DNA from: Golubevia sp. BC0850
Taxonomy: Eukaryota > Basidiomycota > Exobasidiomycetes > Golubeviales > Golubeviaceae
NCBI GenBank assembly: GCA_012976225.1
Contig: JAAVVG010000018.1
Location: 1 to 64,000, forward strand
Direction of reading: 5' to 3'
Length of the DNA: 64,000 nt
Below, in pieces: positions 46,220 to 57,000 of this stretch. Made by a program: the position numbers and the translations under genes. Positions within the stretch are counted from its first letter, which is position 1, and each line of letters starts with the position of its first letter. The notes beneath the pieces were generated by a model that saw only the letters and a list, made by a program, of their open reading frames with translations, was not told the origin of the DNA and did no database searches.

Positions 46220-47554
46220 TCATCTCCAGTAAAGAGGGCAGCTGGGCTTGACAATCTTCCAAGCAAGATCTACTGCTTCCACTACTTCTTTTGGAAGAGG
46301 ACCTTTCTCTGAGTCGGCACAATTTTGTTCGAGCTGTGGGAGAAGAGAGTAGAACGGTCAGTCTTTTTTGCGCCAGACAATCCCTATTTGAGATGATTTG
46401 ACACTCACTTGTTCAGCAGAGCTAGCACCGAGAATCACTCCATCCTTTTCTGTCAAGACTGAATGATGCTGGACCCATCTTAAAGCGATCTCAGTCAAGA
46501 GAAGATTGTGTTGTTTCTGTTGGAGAGAGGGCCAAGGGACCAAGGGTTTCAAACACTCAGTATACGAGCAAGGTGAACTTGAGAAGGGGTACGACCCCTT
46601 AGATACTCACAGCGATCGGTTCAAGAGCTTGGACTGCAGTGAAATAATCATCTCGAAGATATCTCTCGCGGTACATTGCTCCCATCTTCGAAGAGTCATC
46701 GAACCTCGATCCCTTCTCGACTGCTTGAGCCGGAGAAGTTATTCTACCAGCTAGATAGCCTCCGGCGAGCGGATTGTATACCACTAGACGAAGGCCGTGC
46801 TTGCGAAGGCAAGGGACCAATTCATCTTCGATGGCTCTGGTGATTCCATTGTACATGGCTTGATAAATCGCAGGGACCACTAGATTCCTTTCTCTTGCAA
46901 TGTTGACTACTTCCGCGACCTGAAAAGAAGAAAGCCGAAGGGGAAGAGGAAGAAAGGTGAAGCGATGCCAGAGAGCTGTGTCAGCTCTAGTCCTCCACTC
47001 TCACCCAAAGACAACTCACCTCCCAAGCCGCAAAGTTGGACAGACCAAACTGTTCGAATTTCCCTTCCTTGAAGAGCTTATCCGCTTCAGTCAGAGTTTC
47101 AGCAAAAGGAACACTTCTGTCTGGAGCGTGTAGATAAAGAGTTCTAACCTTTTTGACATTCAACTTCTTCAAGGATGTCTCGAAGATCTCTCTAAGCTTT
47201 GTTGGTTCATGTTCACCTCCGTTTGTAGGGTAGACTTTAGTATCTATGGAGGATCCATTGAGATTGAGCTTTGAAAGAGAAACTTCGGTAGAACCTTCAC
47301 CGTAGACGAAGGCAGTGTCAAGTTCGTTCCCTCCATGTTTGAAGAAGATATCTAGAGTGCTCTGTTGATCTGATGGAGATGGAATTCTTACCTAGAAGGA
47401 AGAAGATGGGAGAAAGAGGGTTGGAACGATTCAGTAGAATTTCGAACTTTGAAGCCTCGCTGTGAGAAATGATTCTACTCACTCCGTTCTTACCTTCGTC
47501 ACCAATCGTCATGGTTCCGAAGATGAGTGGAACTCGGGTATTAGAAGCTGCCAT
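46220..47554 (-). CDS. Aldo-keto reductase, AKR7 (aflatoxin-aldehyde reductase) type
   Basis: Five exons (47554-47483, 47391-47020, 46919-46611, 46516-46409, 46333-46220) join in frame to 324 residues, the normal length. The catalytic residues of the family are visible: Asp and Tyr in ELDTAFVYGEGSTE, Lys in DTKVYP, and His in LYLHAPDRS. Later blocks are FGLSNFAAWEVAEVV, QAMYNGITRAIEDELVPCLR, LVVYNPLAGGYLAGR and GVILGASSAEQ. AKR7 enzymes reduce toxic aldehydes and ketones with NADPH in the cytosol. It is divergent from the SUZ-domain gene with 171 bp between starts. The acceptor of exon 2 follows a short pyrimidine tract and TAG. Confidence 0.93.
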
Positions 47555-47725
47555 TGTTTGCTGAAAGAGAGGAAGAGGTAGAAACGATGTTGAGGTTGGG
47601 AAAATGAAGAACGAAGACCAGGAAGAACGAAGACGAGCAATTGCCGCCGAGACCTCGAGAAGAAAGAAAAGAGATCTTCCCTCTTCTTTCCTACCTTCTA
47701 GTCCCTCAAAACAAGTCTCGCACGA

Positions 47726-48352
47726 ATGACAGAGCTGAATCGAGGCAAGGGGAAGTTCAAGCAAGAAGAGATCAAGGACGATTGGCAGGACTCTTCTGAC
47801 GAGGAGGAGCAGCCCAGACAGAAAGGATTTGTCTCCAATCCTTCCAGTTCCAACCGTTTCTCGCCACCCCCATCTACGTATGATCATAACGAAGATCAGT
47901 TCCCGCCCCTGTCTAACGGAAAGGGAAAGCCTGCTGTCAAAGGGAGCCTTCCAGTGTGAGTCCACATTTTCCACTTTTCATGATTTCATCGCGCTCTATT
48001 GAATCTCTCCAAATCCCCCGTTTTTGACGATTCTGTAGACTAGAGTTTCGTCATCACTGACCTTGACGTCTTCCCTTCACTTTGATCTCGGGTTAGTCAC
48101 ACTCTTCATCCATCGTTCTCCATTGCCCATCAGCCTCACCTCACAATCCAAGGTCGAACGCTACCTTCCAGTACAATATCTCCTGTAGCTCCTCAGATTC
48201 TTAAAAGATCTTCACCCTCTAATTCCGCACCTTCCAAAGAAGAAGCAGAGCTAAAAGAGAAGAGAAGACTTCAAGAGAAAGCAGAGTCGGAGAAGCGAAT
48301 GAAAGAGAAGGAGGAGAAGTACAAGAAGGCTAGAGAGAGGATCTTTGGCTAG
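47726..48352 (+). CDS. Small SUZ-domain protein
   Basis: Exon 47726-47955 and exon 48097-48352 join in phase 2 to give 161 residues. The C-terminal half matches the SUZ motif: PQILKRSSP, then a Glu/Lys-rich helix ending KKARERIFG at the very C terminus. SUZ domains bind RNA and occur in mRNA-regulating proteins. The N-terminal half is acidic (DDWQDSSDEEEQ) with DQFPPLSNG. The acceptor TTAG at 48096 was picked because it alone keeps the frame from the GTGAGT donor; a CAG at 48133 would not. No other domain is seen. Confidence 0.75.
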
Positions 48353-48763
48353 ACCCATCATCATATTTGAGGCATCGAAATCTCAAAGCTGTCGCTGAGG
48401 ACAATAGGATGGCTGTGAAGTGGCGCTGCTGCGGACTGTTGGAGTTATCTTTGTTGTTACTTATCGAGGTCAAGGGAAGCCTCAACGTCTACATAATCAT
48501 ATTTTCGTTTGATCTTGATCGTTTGCTTCTCTTTTTTTGGGACTTTTCTCTGGAGTGCGAAGTCACAGGAAGGGTAGAGGCAGTCAAAGCAAACAAGTCC
48601 AAACAATGGGGCGAAGGTGTCCTGTCGATTTTTTGGGTAAGAGAGAACCAGTTCTGTTTCCTCCATGAACTTGACATTAACAAGAGAAAAAAGTGAAGGA
48701 GCAGGGTTTAGAAGAGCGAGTGGTCCGCCAAAAAAAGAATGTGCACAAAAGAATTAAGATGAC
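48353..48763. other. Intergenic between SUZ-domain gene and tRNA-Gly
   Basis: A 109-residue frame at 48367-48696 and its minus-strand shadows have no recognisable content. Otherwise nothing supported. Confidence 0.45.
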
Positions 48764-48868
48764 TGTTCGCAGCGGGAATCGAACCCACGGCAGGCGTATT
48801 ACACAAATGTCGCATAGTCGAGAAGCAATGTTTGGCAAACGCCTATTTTACCACTAAACCATACGAAC
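48764..48868 (-). tRNA. tRNA-Gly(GCC) with intron, second copy
   Basis: On the minus strand this gene gives the same cloverleaf and the same 105-nt length as 16410-16514. All mature positions appear identical. The intron of about 34 nt differs at one base near its 3' end (A for G). Upstream, fragments such as GCCGAACAG.GCCAA and AAACTGGAA.. resemble the flank of the first copy, so the two loci share an ancestor beyond the tRNA itself. Confidence 0.93.
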
Positions 48869-49325
48869 GTCTTACAGTGAGCTGGAGTCGCAAATTAAAG
48901 TTGACATCCTCTGGTTCTTGGCTCTGTTCGGCTAAATTTCAAAAGCCATATCTGAACTTGCGATTTTTTTTCCTCCGACTGGGAAAAAAATAAAAAAATC
49001 TCAAACGGAAATCCAAATTCAAATCCAAATCCTTCAAGTTCAATTCAAATGTTCCAGTTTGATTTTCCCCCCCTTGCTTTGTTTTCCCCTTCGCATCATC
49101 ACCCTTTATTTTTCAATGTTCCCCTTTAAACTAAGTTCTCCTTTTTGTATTCCCCTTTTCAATTTCATCTCCAATCGTTTTTCAAACTTTCAACCCCTTA
49201 AACTCCCCTTTTTAAAATCATAAACTCAAACTTTTCAAATTTAAAACCTCTGACCTCAGAATTTTTAAACCCTTTAACATTGCAAATCTTGAACTTTTAG
49301 CTTTGTATTCCATGGTAGTTTTGTG

Positions 49326-49380
49326 TTTAGGTACTTGATCGCAGTGGAATTCAATTGATTCGATAATGAAAAAGAAAAAA
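49326..49380 (+). repeat. A-rich repeat end sharing the 15953 motif
   Basis: Carries TTTAGGTACTTGATCGCAG and TGGAATTCAATTGATTCGA, then GAAAAAGAAAAAAAA. It is the best match to the block at 15953-15990 (two mismatches in 38 nt). Relative to its neighbouring tRNA-Gly gene it points the other way from the first locus. Confidence 0.55.
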
Positions 49381-49431
49381 AATGGTGTGAAATCTTGCAG
49401 ACCAATCTCTGACCACCATTTTCGAGTCTCG

Positions 49432-49449
49432 GGAATGCAATTGCTTCGA

Positions 49450-49508
<59 letters not shown>

Positions 49509-49516
49509 AAAAAAAA

Positions 49517-49577
<61 letters not shown>
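49432..49577 (+). repeat. Diverged repeat end with about 125-nt poly(A)
   Basis: GGAATGCAATTGCTTCGATAT, a variant of the motif above, runs into an A tract from 49453 to 49577 broken only by a few T residues. The long Phe/Lys runs predicted here come from this tract and are not coding. A tail of this length is unstable and suggests recent insertion or slippage growth. Confidence 0.6.
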
Positions 49578-49579
<2 letters not shown>

Positions 49580-49902
49580 ACCAAAGGTCAATCGATCTCG
49601 AGACATCGAAACTTTTGTTGATATGAGGTCTGGGATTGATAGTTAGCAGATGATGACTGCAGAAGTGAGAACATTTCCGGTTTGGGAGAGAGGATCGGAG
49701 GAGAAGATTCAGGTCAACCAACCCCTGCAACCCCCAACAAGTCGGATTTGACTTTTGAGCTTCAAAAGATTGTAGAAATCATTTGGTATGATGAAAATTT
49801 CAGATCATGTGGACAATTGAGGTCTACAGAACTGAACAGAATGCAAATTCCGCCTCCCTGGTTCTCAGTCACTGGGAGATTACTCCCATCCGCCTTGCTC
49901 AC

Positions 49903-49939
49903 TTGGAATTCAATTGATTCGAAAAAACAAAAAAATTAA
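49903..49939 (+). repeat. Third nearby A-rich repeat end
   Basis: TTGGAATTCAATTGATTCGA followed by AAAAAACAAAAAAATTAAA. It shares only the last 18-20 nt of the longer block. Together with the two preceding ones it makes three such ends within about 600 bp. Confidence 0.5.
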
Positions 49940-50939
49940 ATTCAAAATTGCTAAGGTTTTAGTTGTTTCAATCATTTTGAATCAAGTTTGAAATGGTCAA
50001 AGTCACCGGAAGGGAAGGCGGCAGAGGAGTGAGATGAGAGATCAGAGAGCGCGATTGAAATGAATTGACACGGGGGCTTGGGATTCTACGTTGATGACTT
50101 TCCTTGAATAAAGGATGCGACAGCTCAAAGAAAGTGGAAGAGCAGAAGCGTTTACGAAAGAAAAGGGATCTTGATGGAAACAGAGAGAGAGAGTTCGGGA
50201 TGTGTAACCTTTCCTCCCACCATCGAGACTTGTCAGAATCTGTCGAGAAAATGCGAGACACGCAAGAGAAGTCGAAAGAAATCAGCTACCGAACAAGAAA
50301 GCTATAGAATGGAAGTCAAGACCCTACTTGAAAGAAGCGAGCATCTACTCACTCACCTTTCTCAAAATACGCTTTCGTTCACTAGCTCATTGTTTCCACT
50401 CCTTCGACATCTCTCAAGAATCTACACGATGACCTTTGAAAAGACTAGACTCAGACAAAAGTGTTTCAAAGAGAAAGTCGGATTCGTTGATGTTCCATTT
50501 CACGAGATGGATTTGGCAGTTGGAGGTGAAAGCTAGCTCTGGAATCTGAATGCCTACTTCTTGCTCTTCCAAGTCTAGAAGCTTTGACCTAGAAGAGAAC
50601 TTTCTTGAAGTTTTGAAGTGGAAGTACTAGAATGAGATCTTGCTACGACTTGGATTTTGGAGAGGAGATGGACGGTGTGAGGAGATAGATGTTGTGAGGA
50701 GAATGGCGATACAGAGAAAAGATCACAGTTGAAATGAAAGTGGTTAAACAGAGTTTGGGTTTGATGTTTGAGATTTGAGATGAGACCGAAGAGCTGGATT
50801 GATGAGAAGGCCGAAGAGGAGGGAAACGCCAGCTGCTGTGACTGCCAAGAGACAGTACGAGGAGAAAGGAAGCGATTAGTCGAATGTACATACAATAACT
50901 GAGAACCGTTCCTGTCAGATCCGCGACCCTTTTCGTTTT
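49940..50939. other. No supported gene
   Basis: A plus-strand frame of 121 codons (50171-50536) and minus-strand frames over 50575-50981 are present. None has a recognised domain, and start and splice evidence is weak. The right part borders the C-terminal side of the decayed F-box gene. Confidence 0.4.
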
Positions 50940-52080
50940 GAGATTTGAAAGAATGGTTCTTTCGGTGAGCATACTTGCCAATAATCAGGCTCTGAATTCC
51001 AGTCCATCACTTCTTCCACCAATCCTCTAAACTCCTCGAGCGCCTCTGCAGAGAAGTGGTTGAATTGAATGACTAGCTTCTTTATGGGTTCCATCTTGAG
51101 GTTGTCTACTTCTAGTCCACTCTCTAAGTTCCCACTTCTTGCTCAAAGGATAGGTAAGAGACAACTCGTTAGATCTAATCCAAGCTTGAAGACTTGCAGG
51201 TTTGGACATCTGGATGATACACTATCACCCGCGAGCAAGCTTATTATCCATAATTCGGAAATTGATGGTAGGTTTGAATGTGCAAAGCACGACTAGAGCT
51301 TCAAGGTTGGAGGATCCTTCATCAAATCTGGAAACCGTGTTATGCTTTGAGGGAGTTCCGGCACCTCTAGGCTTGGAAAGTGAAGGGGCGATATCTCCTC
51401 GCCAGTCACTTGATCTTTGAGTTCTCATTTGGATGTGCTTGAGTGTCTGAGAATCTGAAAGTATCCTCCTCCAAAAAGAATGAGCATAGGCTTCGCAGAC
51501 ATTCAAAGAGGTGAGAGTCTTGAAGAGCGAAGAATGGCTAGCAGGAAGAAAAGTTGGAGAAGCACAGGAAAAAGAACTGGCCCAGAGCACTTGAAGACTT
51601 CTAGATTTCTATCGTGTTGGGCTTAGAAGTCTGACTTTTGAGGATTGTTCTTGAAATGTGGCTCGGAAGTCTATCAAATTGGGAAGCCCTAGCAAAAGCG
51701 CATCTAATAGAGCTTTAGGAAATTTGAAAGATACTCTTGAGACGTTGATTGCCAAGAGAGTCTCACTGGACTTGAGGATTGATTCAGCGATCCGATCGAA
51801 GCCTCGAGATTCATCCCCCACTGTAAATGAGATCTCCTCTAATGTTGATCCGCTCTTCTGGTCGAACTGATCTATGGCTTCTAGTATGACCTCTAGGCTA
51901 CTCTCTTGAATTTGTAAGACTCTCCAAAAAAGATCTGGCCTTTTCCAGCAACTTCGACCACAGTTTGCAGACCTCTCTAGCTTTGATTTCCTCCTTCGTC
52001 TCCGATCTTTTGAAACTGTCGAGAAGAGTCTCTGCTGGCAGAGCATCGTTGATGCATCTCTTTTGTGAGCGAGTACGCAT
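50940..52080 (-). pseudogene. Decayed F-box/LRR-like gene
   Basis: From the ATG at 52080 the frame gives an F-box-like start: DALPAETLLDSFKR, then EIKAREVCKLWSKLLEKA. It stops after 60 codons, while the expected continuation PDLFWRVLQIQESSLEVILE lies one base out of frame from about 51945. LRR-like stretches follow in shifting frames: GLPNLIDFRATF, SSLFKTLTSLNVCEA, SSNLEALVVLCTF, CPNLQVFKLGLDL and SAEALEEFRGLVEEVMDW. At least three frame changes are needed, and I found no GT-AG intron to explain the first. In fungi such F-box/LRR genes turn over rapidly. Short introns or sequence errors could explain part of this. Confidence 0.5.
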
Positions 52081-53788
52081 TCGAGTGGGACGATCCAGAT
52101 GTCCTCGTTAGAGACTAGTGAAGGGACGCAATGGGAAATGATTGAATTGAGGTGAGCAAGAATTTCAACTAACTCCTGAAGTGTATAATCAACTAGACTA
52201 TATCCCCACCTGATATCGGAGAGAGAAGCGGAAGGGTTCGACCAAACGCAAGGATGTCAGATGTGCTTCGCGATTCCGATTCGAAGAAAGATTCTTCTTT
52301 GATTAGACCAAAAGCTGGATGAAGAGACAGAGGCAATGAATGTTGTCAGTTTTTGAATTGAGATCCAAAGAGAGAAAGACACAGAAGAGAGCGAAAGAGT
52401 AGGAAATTCTTACAGCATGAGGGCCAAGATGGAAAGCTCCTGCTGTCATTGCTCCTCTCTACTCACCTGAGCCTCTCTGATCAAAACGCCTTCTGAAGGA
52501 TATTCTTGACAGTTGCTTGTTAAAAATCAAGCTTTAGGTGAAGATGACGAGAAAGACGAGTTCTGATGCGATGGTTAAGAAGAGAAGGTGCGAGCAGAGC
52601 ATCTTGACCTTTTGAACCACAACCTCATTTCAATCTCAAATTCGATTCTTCTTTTTCTTCTTTGATTCGACTTTTTGAAATGGAATCAACTTCAGTTATC
52701 ACTGCTACTGAGAAGAACAAAGAAGTCTGCAAGAGGAGTGAGAGAGACCAACTGACTGCTTCAAATGATGAGCTGGTGAAGCAGCACTCTTTCTCAGGTA
52801 AATTCCATTCAATTTTCCGAACTGGCTACGCTTCAATACTACTCTCAATCACTGGATATTTCTTTGGGACGTACAGAAGGAGCAACGCTAATTGGGAGGT
52901 CTGCTTACTTGACAGATCAGGAGATGGAAAGTTAACCCTTCGAGGCTGGGAACGGATACAGATGAGATAGAAAATGGGCACAGAACAGAATGGGATATGC
53001 GAAGAAGGACTCCGAGAGAAACAGGACAGTATGGTAGCTTTCTGGTCAGAGAAGTGAATCGCGAGGAAAAGAGAGAGAGAGAGAGAGTCAAAGTACACTA
53101 CCTCCAGCTGGGCAATTCGAAGATGAGAACTGGTGCGAGAGTTGGATATAGTCTCTCAAGAAAGGATTTCTTGGGATAGGGAAGGTTGAAGAAGGCGAGG
53201 AGAGGGGGAGGCAAGAAGAGACAAGAACATCACTTCAGTCTTGCTCCGATGACCATGCCTTTGTCCTTGAAGTTGTTCTCTTCAGCAAATGCAGCCAGGC
53301 TCTAAGTAAGCTCTTAACTTCATAACATTCGTTTTACGGGGGGCATTGGTAGGAGATTGGGGCGCTCAGAGATCGGGAGCTACGAAGGAAAGGAAGGAGA
53401 TGAACGACTATGCAACGAAAGGCTGCTCAAAGTATGTTCACCTCAGCATGAGAATGAATTGAAAGATTTGATGTAGACGTGAAGGAGCCAAAAGGTAGAG
53501 ATAGCAGATCGAAAGAAGGTAGGAACAGCGCCCAAAGCCAATTCACACTCAATTTGTGATTGTAGCATCAGCATCCCTTTATTCCGAATCATTCTTCAAT
53601 TTCGCGTTCAATCAAGAATCATTCTCTGATCTTTCGTATCTTGGGTTGAGGTCTCAAGCTCATGGAAGAATTTACATAAAATGTTTGTACCAATACAAAA
53701 AAAGAGATCTCTAGAGACACTAAGATCACCTTGTCCCAACGAAATCGAACTCAAAAACAGGCCGTCAAATAAATTCAAGTGTGAGAAT
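52081..53788. other. 1.7-kb gap without supported genes
   Basis: A 97-codon plus-strand frame starting with ATG at 52680 (MESTSVITATEKNKEV...) has no recognised domain and no clear splice partner. A GA repeat lies at about 53071-53084. Otherwise only the 3' flank of PEX3 is expected here. Confidence 0.4.
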
Positions 53789-56582
53789 CTACGTTGACCA
53801 GGCTGAGAAGATTACCGCCGAGAGGGCTCGTAACTCTTTGACATCGGCGAGACACTAGGAGAAAGATGAAATGAAAGACGACAAAAGATCAAAAATTGTT
53901 CGGTGGGAATTCCCAAGAACTTTGGTTAAAAGACTCACCTCTACGTATTCATTTGGATTTCCATGAAGAGCCAACTGACTCTGTCTAGCAACGGCAGGAA
54001 AAAGAGCAGCCAACCTAACCTTTTTCCCAAACCTTTCATCATCTACACCATCCATGAGTTCCATAAACCTTGGAGGTGGACTAGGTTCAACATGTTCATC
54101 ATTGGTTCTATTAGAAGGAGCCTGTGGAATTGGTTGAACTCCAAAAGAAGGTCTCATGGTAGCATCAAAGACACTAAAGACTCTATCTAGAGAAAGTGAT
54201 AAGACTGAAAGGAAGTCAGGTGATTCTATGATGTCTGAAGTTTCATCTAGAAGAGCTCTGAGTTGGGAATCTTTTGTTAGAGGAGATGAGGAGAGAGTTG
54301 ATGAGGGAGGGAGAACTCCTGATTGAATTAGGACTTCGTGTTCAGAGGTGGGAGTGGTTGGGAAGAGTGCTGAGAGGAAACTGGGAAACAAGGAAAGTGG
54401 AAAAGGTCAGTTTCTCCCATATCGATTTCTGGACAGTATGACGTTCTTCGGCTACTCACTTGCACTTCTTGCCTCTTCTCCTCCTTCCGCTACGCCCGGC
54501 TTCGCTAGCGCTAGTCACTCCACCTTCACTCTCAGCACCAGTGTCACTTTGAGCAGCTTCTCTAGACGAAGAAGGATGGAGCAAAGAATCACCTCCTTTT
54601 GCATTCTCCGATCTTGAGGTTCTTGGTTCGTGTTCCACCCTCTTTCGAATTTGAGAAAGAAGTTTCAAAAAGTCCGAGTGTGATAGTTGAGATTTGAGTG
54701 GAACACTAAAGGTGGGATCAAAACACGCCAGAGGAAAAGAGTCAGTCAAATTTTCATGCCCGAGATCTCTGATTTGGGGAGGCAATAAAGAAAACTCACC
54801 TCCCAACAACTTCCTGAACAGCTTCTTTCACTCTACTCTCAATACTCTCCCAACCTCTATGTAAAAACCACCAACTGAAATTCAAATAAGTCCTTTCATT
54901 CTCATGACTTAAACTCAAACCTAATTTCACATCTCTTCGATTTTGTCTTTGTTTCCTTTTGATTTCTTCCATTTCCTCTCTATTCTCATTGATCTCCTCA
55001 TCATCATCAAATTCGCCATCCTCAGCTCTATTTTCCAATCTAATGAAGTGTTTCTCTCTTTCCATCCCATCAGTTTCCTTTGGATCTGAAATCCCCATTC
55101 CACTTCCATTTCCAAAACTCGTTTCACTATCATCATCTTCAGCCATTGTTTCAGAAGCCAAAGAAGACACAGAGGAAACATAAGCGAACCTTCCTATCAA
55201 ATTCAATTGAACGTGAGTTTGAAGAGTTAAAAGAACTATGCAGTATAAAGAAGTTAAGGTTCTGGAGAAGGTTACGATCTTGAGTTCATTCCACAAAGCT
55301 AACTTGGCTCTCTTTTCCGCTAAAAGATCTGGTGCTGAAGGAGTTGGAGTTGGTGCGACTTCGGCTCGACGTGTTGAAGGAACTGGCTCCTCTGTGACTG
55401 TCGTTGAGGCTAAAGGGTCGATCTGGTCTTCTGTTTCTGTTGTAGGAGCCGAACTTGAACTCTCGGTCGGAACTGGAGCCTCAGGAGGAGGAGTAGTAGT
55501 AAGAACCGCTCCAGCTTTAATAGGTTGAGGTAAAGGTTCAAAGATTCCATTCGATTTAGTTTCTGTTGGCTTGGGTTCTTGATTAATCGATTCTCGAGCA
55601 CTTTCATTTTCCACTGTTGAAGGAGCGATTGAATCTACACCTTCCTCCCGCCTGTTGGACTCTAGGACGAGTTTCGTTTCAGCTTCTGGTCCTGGGTCAG
55701 CCTTGGTTTCTTCTTGGACATCTGAATATTGAGCTGGAATGATTTCACTTGATTTGTTTTCAGTAGGCTGTTCTGTAGTAGTAGGATCCTGAGCTTGAGG
55801 AAGAAGTTCAGATTTGGCTTGATCTGGAAGAGTGTAACCTTCCGTCGATGATCCCTCTTCTACGGAGCTCATGGTCTCAGCAGAAGTAGTTCCATTGACT
55901 TCCGGGACTTCAGATGTTAAAGCTGCATCCTTCTTTTCTTCAACCCTTGACTCCTCAGCTTCAGTAGCGACTTCCTCGGAAGTAACTTCTGGTCTATCCA
56001 CCAAGACTCCACTTTCCTGCATTTCCGAGGTTGGAACTTCAGATCCATTCTTGGCAGTCTCATTCTCAGATTGAACTTGATCATTAGAGAGAAGAGGAGG
56101 AGCAGCTTCGACTTCTTTCTTGGTAGATTGTTGTAATTTGGATGTCAAACCTTCAACATCCATAGATTTGAACAGTTGATCTCCCAAAGTAGGTAAAAGC
56201 GCCAAGACAGTGAAGGTACAGTCTTCTTGATTTTGAGCGAACCTTCGACGTAGGCTGGGGGAGAGGGAGAGATGAGAGATCTCAGCAGTTGCGGTACTTC
56301 CTTCCTTCTCTCTATATTGATGAGTCTGAATTCGTTGGTTGACTAATCCATTCCCCTTATCTGATCTAATCTAATCTTGTCGTCTAACTCAACTCCCTAG
56401 CACCACTTCACTCACTTTTCTTTATCTCTCCTCTCCTTTCCAATTCTCTCTTGAACTTCTCTAACCTTATCTGCAGCATACCTTCCAACGAAGTAGATTC
56501 CACCAACTACTCCACCAATGATGGCGAATCTTCTACGTCGATTATAGAAGTAATCTTTTGTGGATCTCAGATAGGATGTCAT
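53789..56582 (-). CDS. PEX3: Peroxisome biogenesis protein PEX3, with large acidic insertion
   Basis: Five exons (56582-56416, 56254-54800, 54705-54460, 54380-53939, 53854-53789) join in frame to 791 residues, about twice the yeast length. PEX3 sits in the peroxisomal (initially ER) membrane and is the dock for PEX19, which brings in membrane proteins. Evidence: RRRRFAIIGGVVGGIYFVGR (basic residues then membrane anchor), NLRRRFAQNQEDCTFTVLAL, LWNELKIVTFSRTLTSLYC, VQLNLIGRFAYVSSV, LNFSWWFLHRGW and the C-terminal DVKELRALSAVIFSAW. Between TVLALLPTL and LWNELK lies a Glu/Thr/Ser-rich disordered insert of about 270 residues. A second acidic insert follows SLASETMAEDDD. Both sit at loops of the helical fold. 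Confidence 0.93.
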
Positions 56583-57000
56583 GGTGGATAAGATAGGTTG
56601 GAGAGATACTTGTAGGTTGAGATAAGTTGCGGGGGATGGAGGAAAGAAGAGGAATCAGAAATGATAAAGTTGAGGTGATCTTGAGGGGTATTCACTTGGA
56701 TGCCACTGCTACTACCTCGAAATCTGAATTGAAATGACAATTTGAGTCTCAATGGAGTTGGAAAGAAGTGAAAATCCAGAATCGACCTTCTCTCTCGGAG
56801 ACGTGAAAGCATTACCGGATCGACTCTCTCCATACCTTGCCCTCCACTCAAAAGCAAAGCGACAACGAAAATGGAAATGAAAACGTATTTATCAAGTAAC
56901 CTAGACAAAAGAACAAAAAACCCCCAACAGCTAATTCCTTCTTACTCCATTCCTCTAGCCTGTTTCCAACCCCTCTAAAGAAGTTCTCAAGTCATTCCTT
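56583..57000. other. Intergenic upstream of PEX3
   Basis: Contains the PEX3 promoter and the 3' end of the BIG1/VOA1 gene. A hydrophobic minus-strand frame (56579-56908) lacks an ATG at its start and overlaps the PEX3 leader, so it is not called. Confidence 0.45.

Noticed and set aside
49218-49730. Long poly-Phe / poly-Lys reading frames on both strands
   Set aside because: They are produced by the poly(A) tract at 49453-49577 and have no independent coding signal.
56579-56908. Hydrophobic minus-strand frame upstream of PEX3
   Set aside because: Its first codon is not ATG, and PEX3 exon 1 starts inside the same region in another frame with clear homology.
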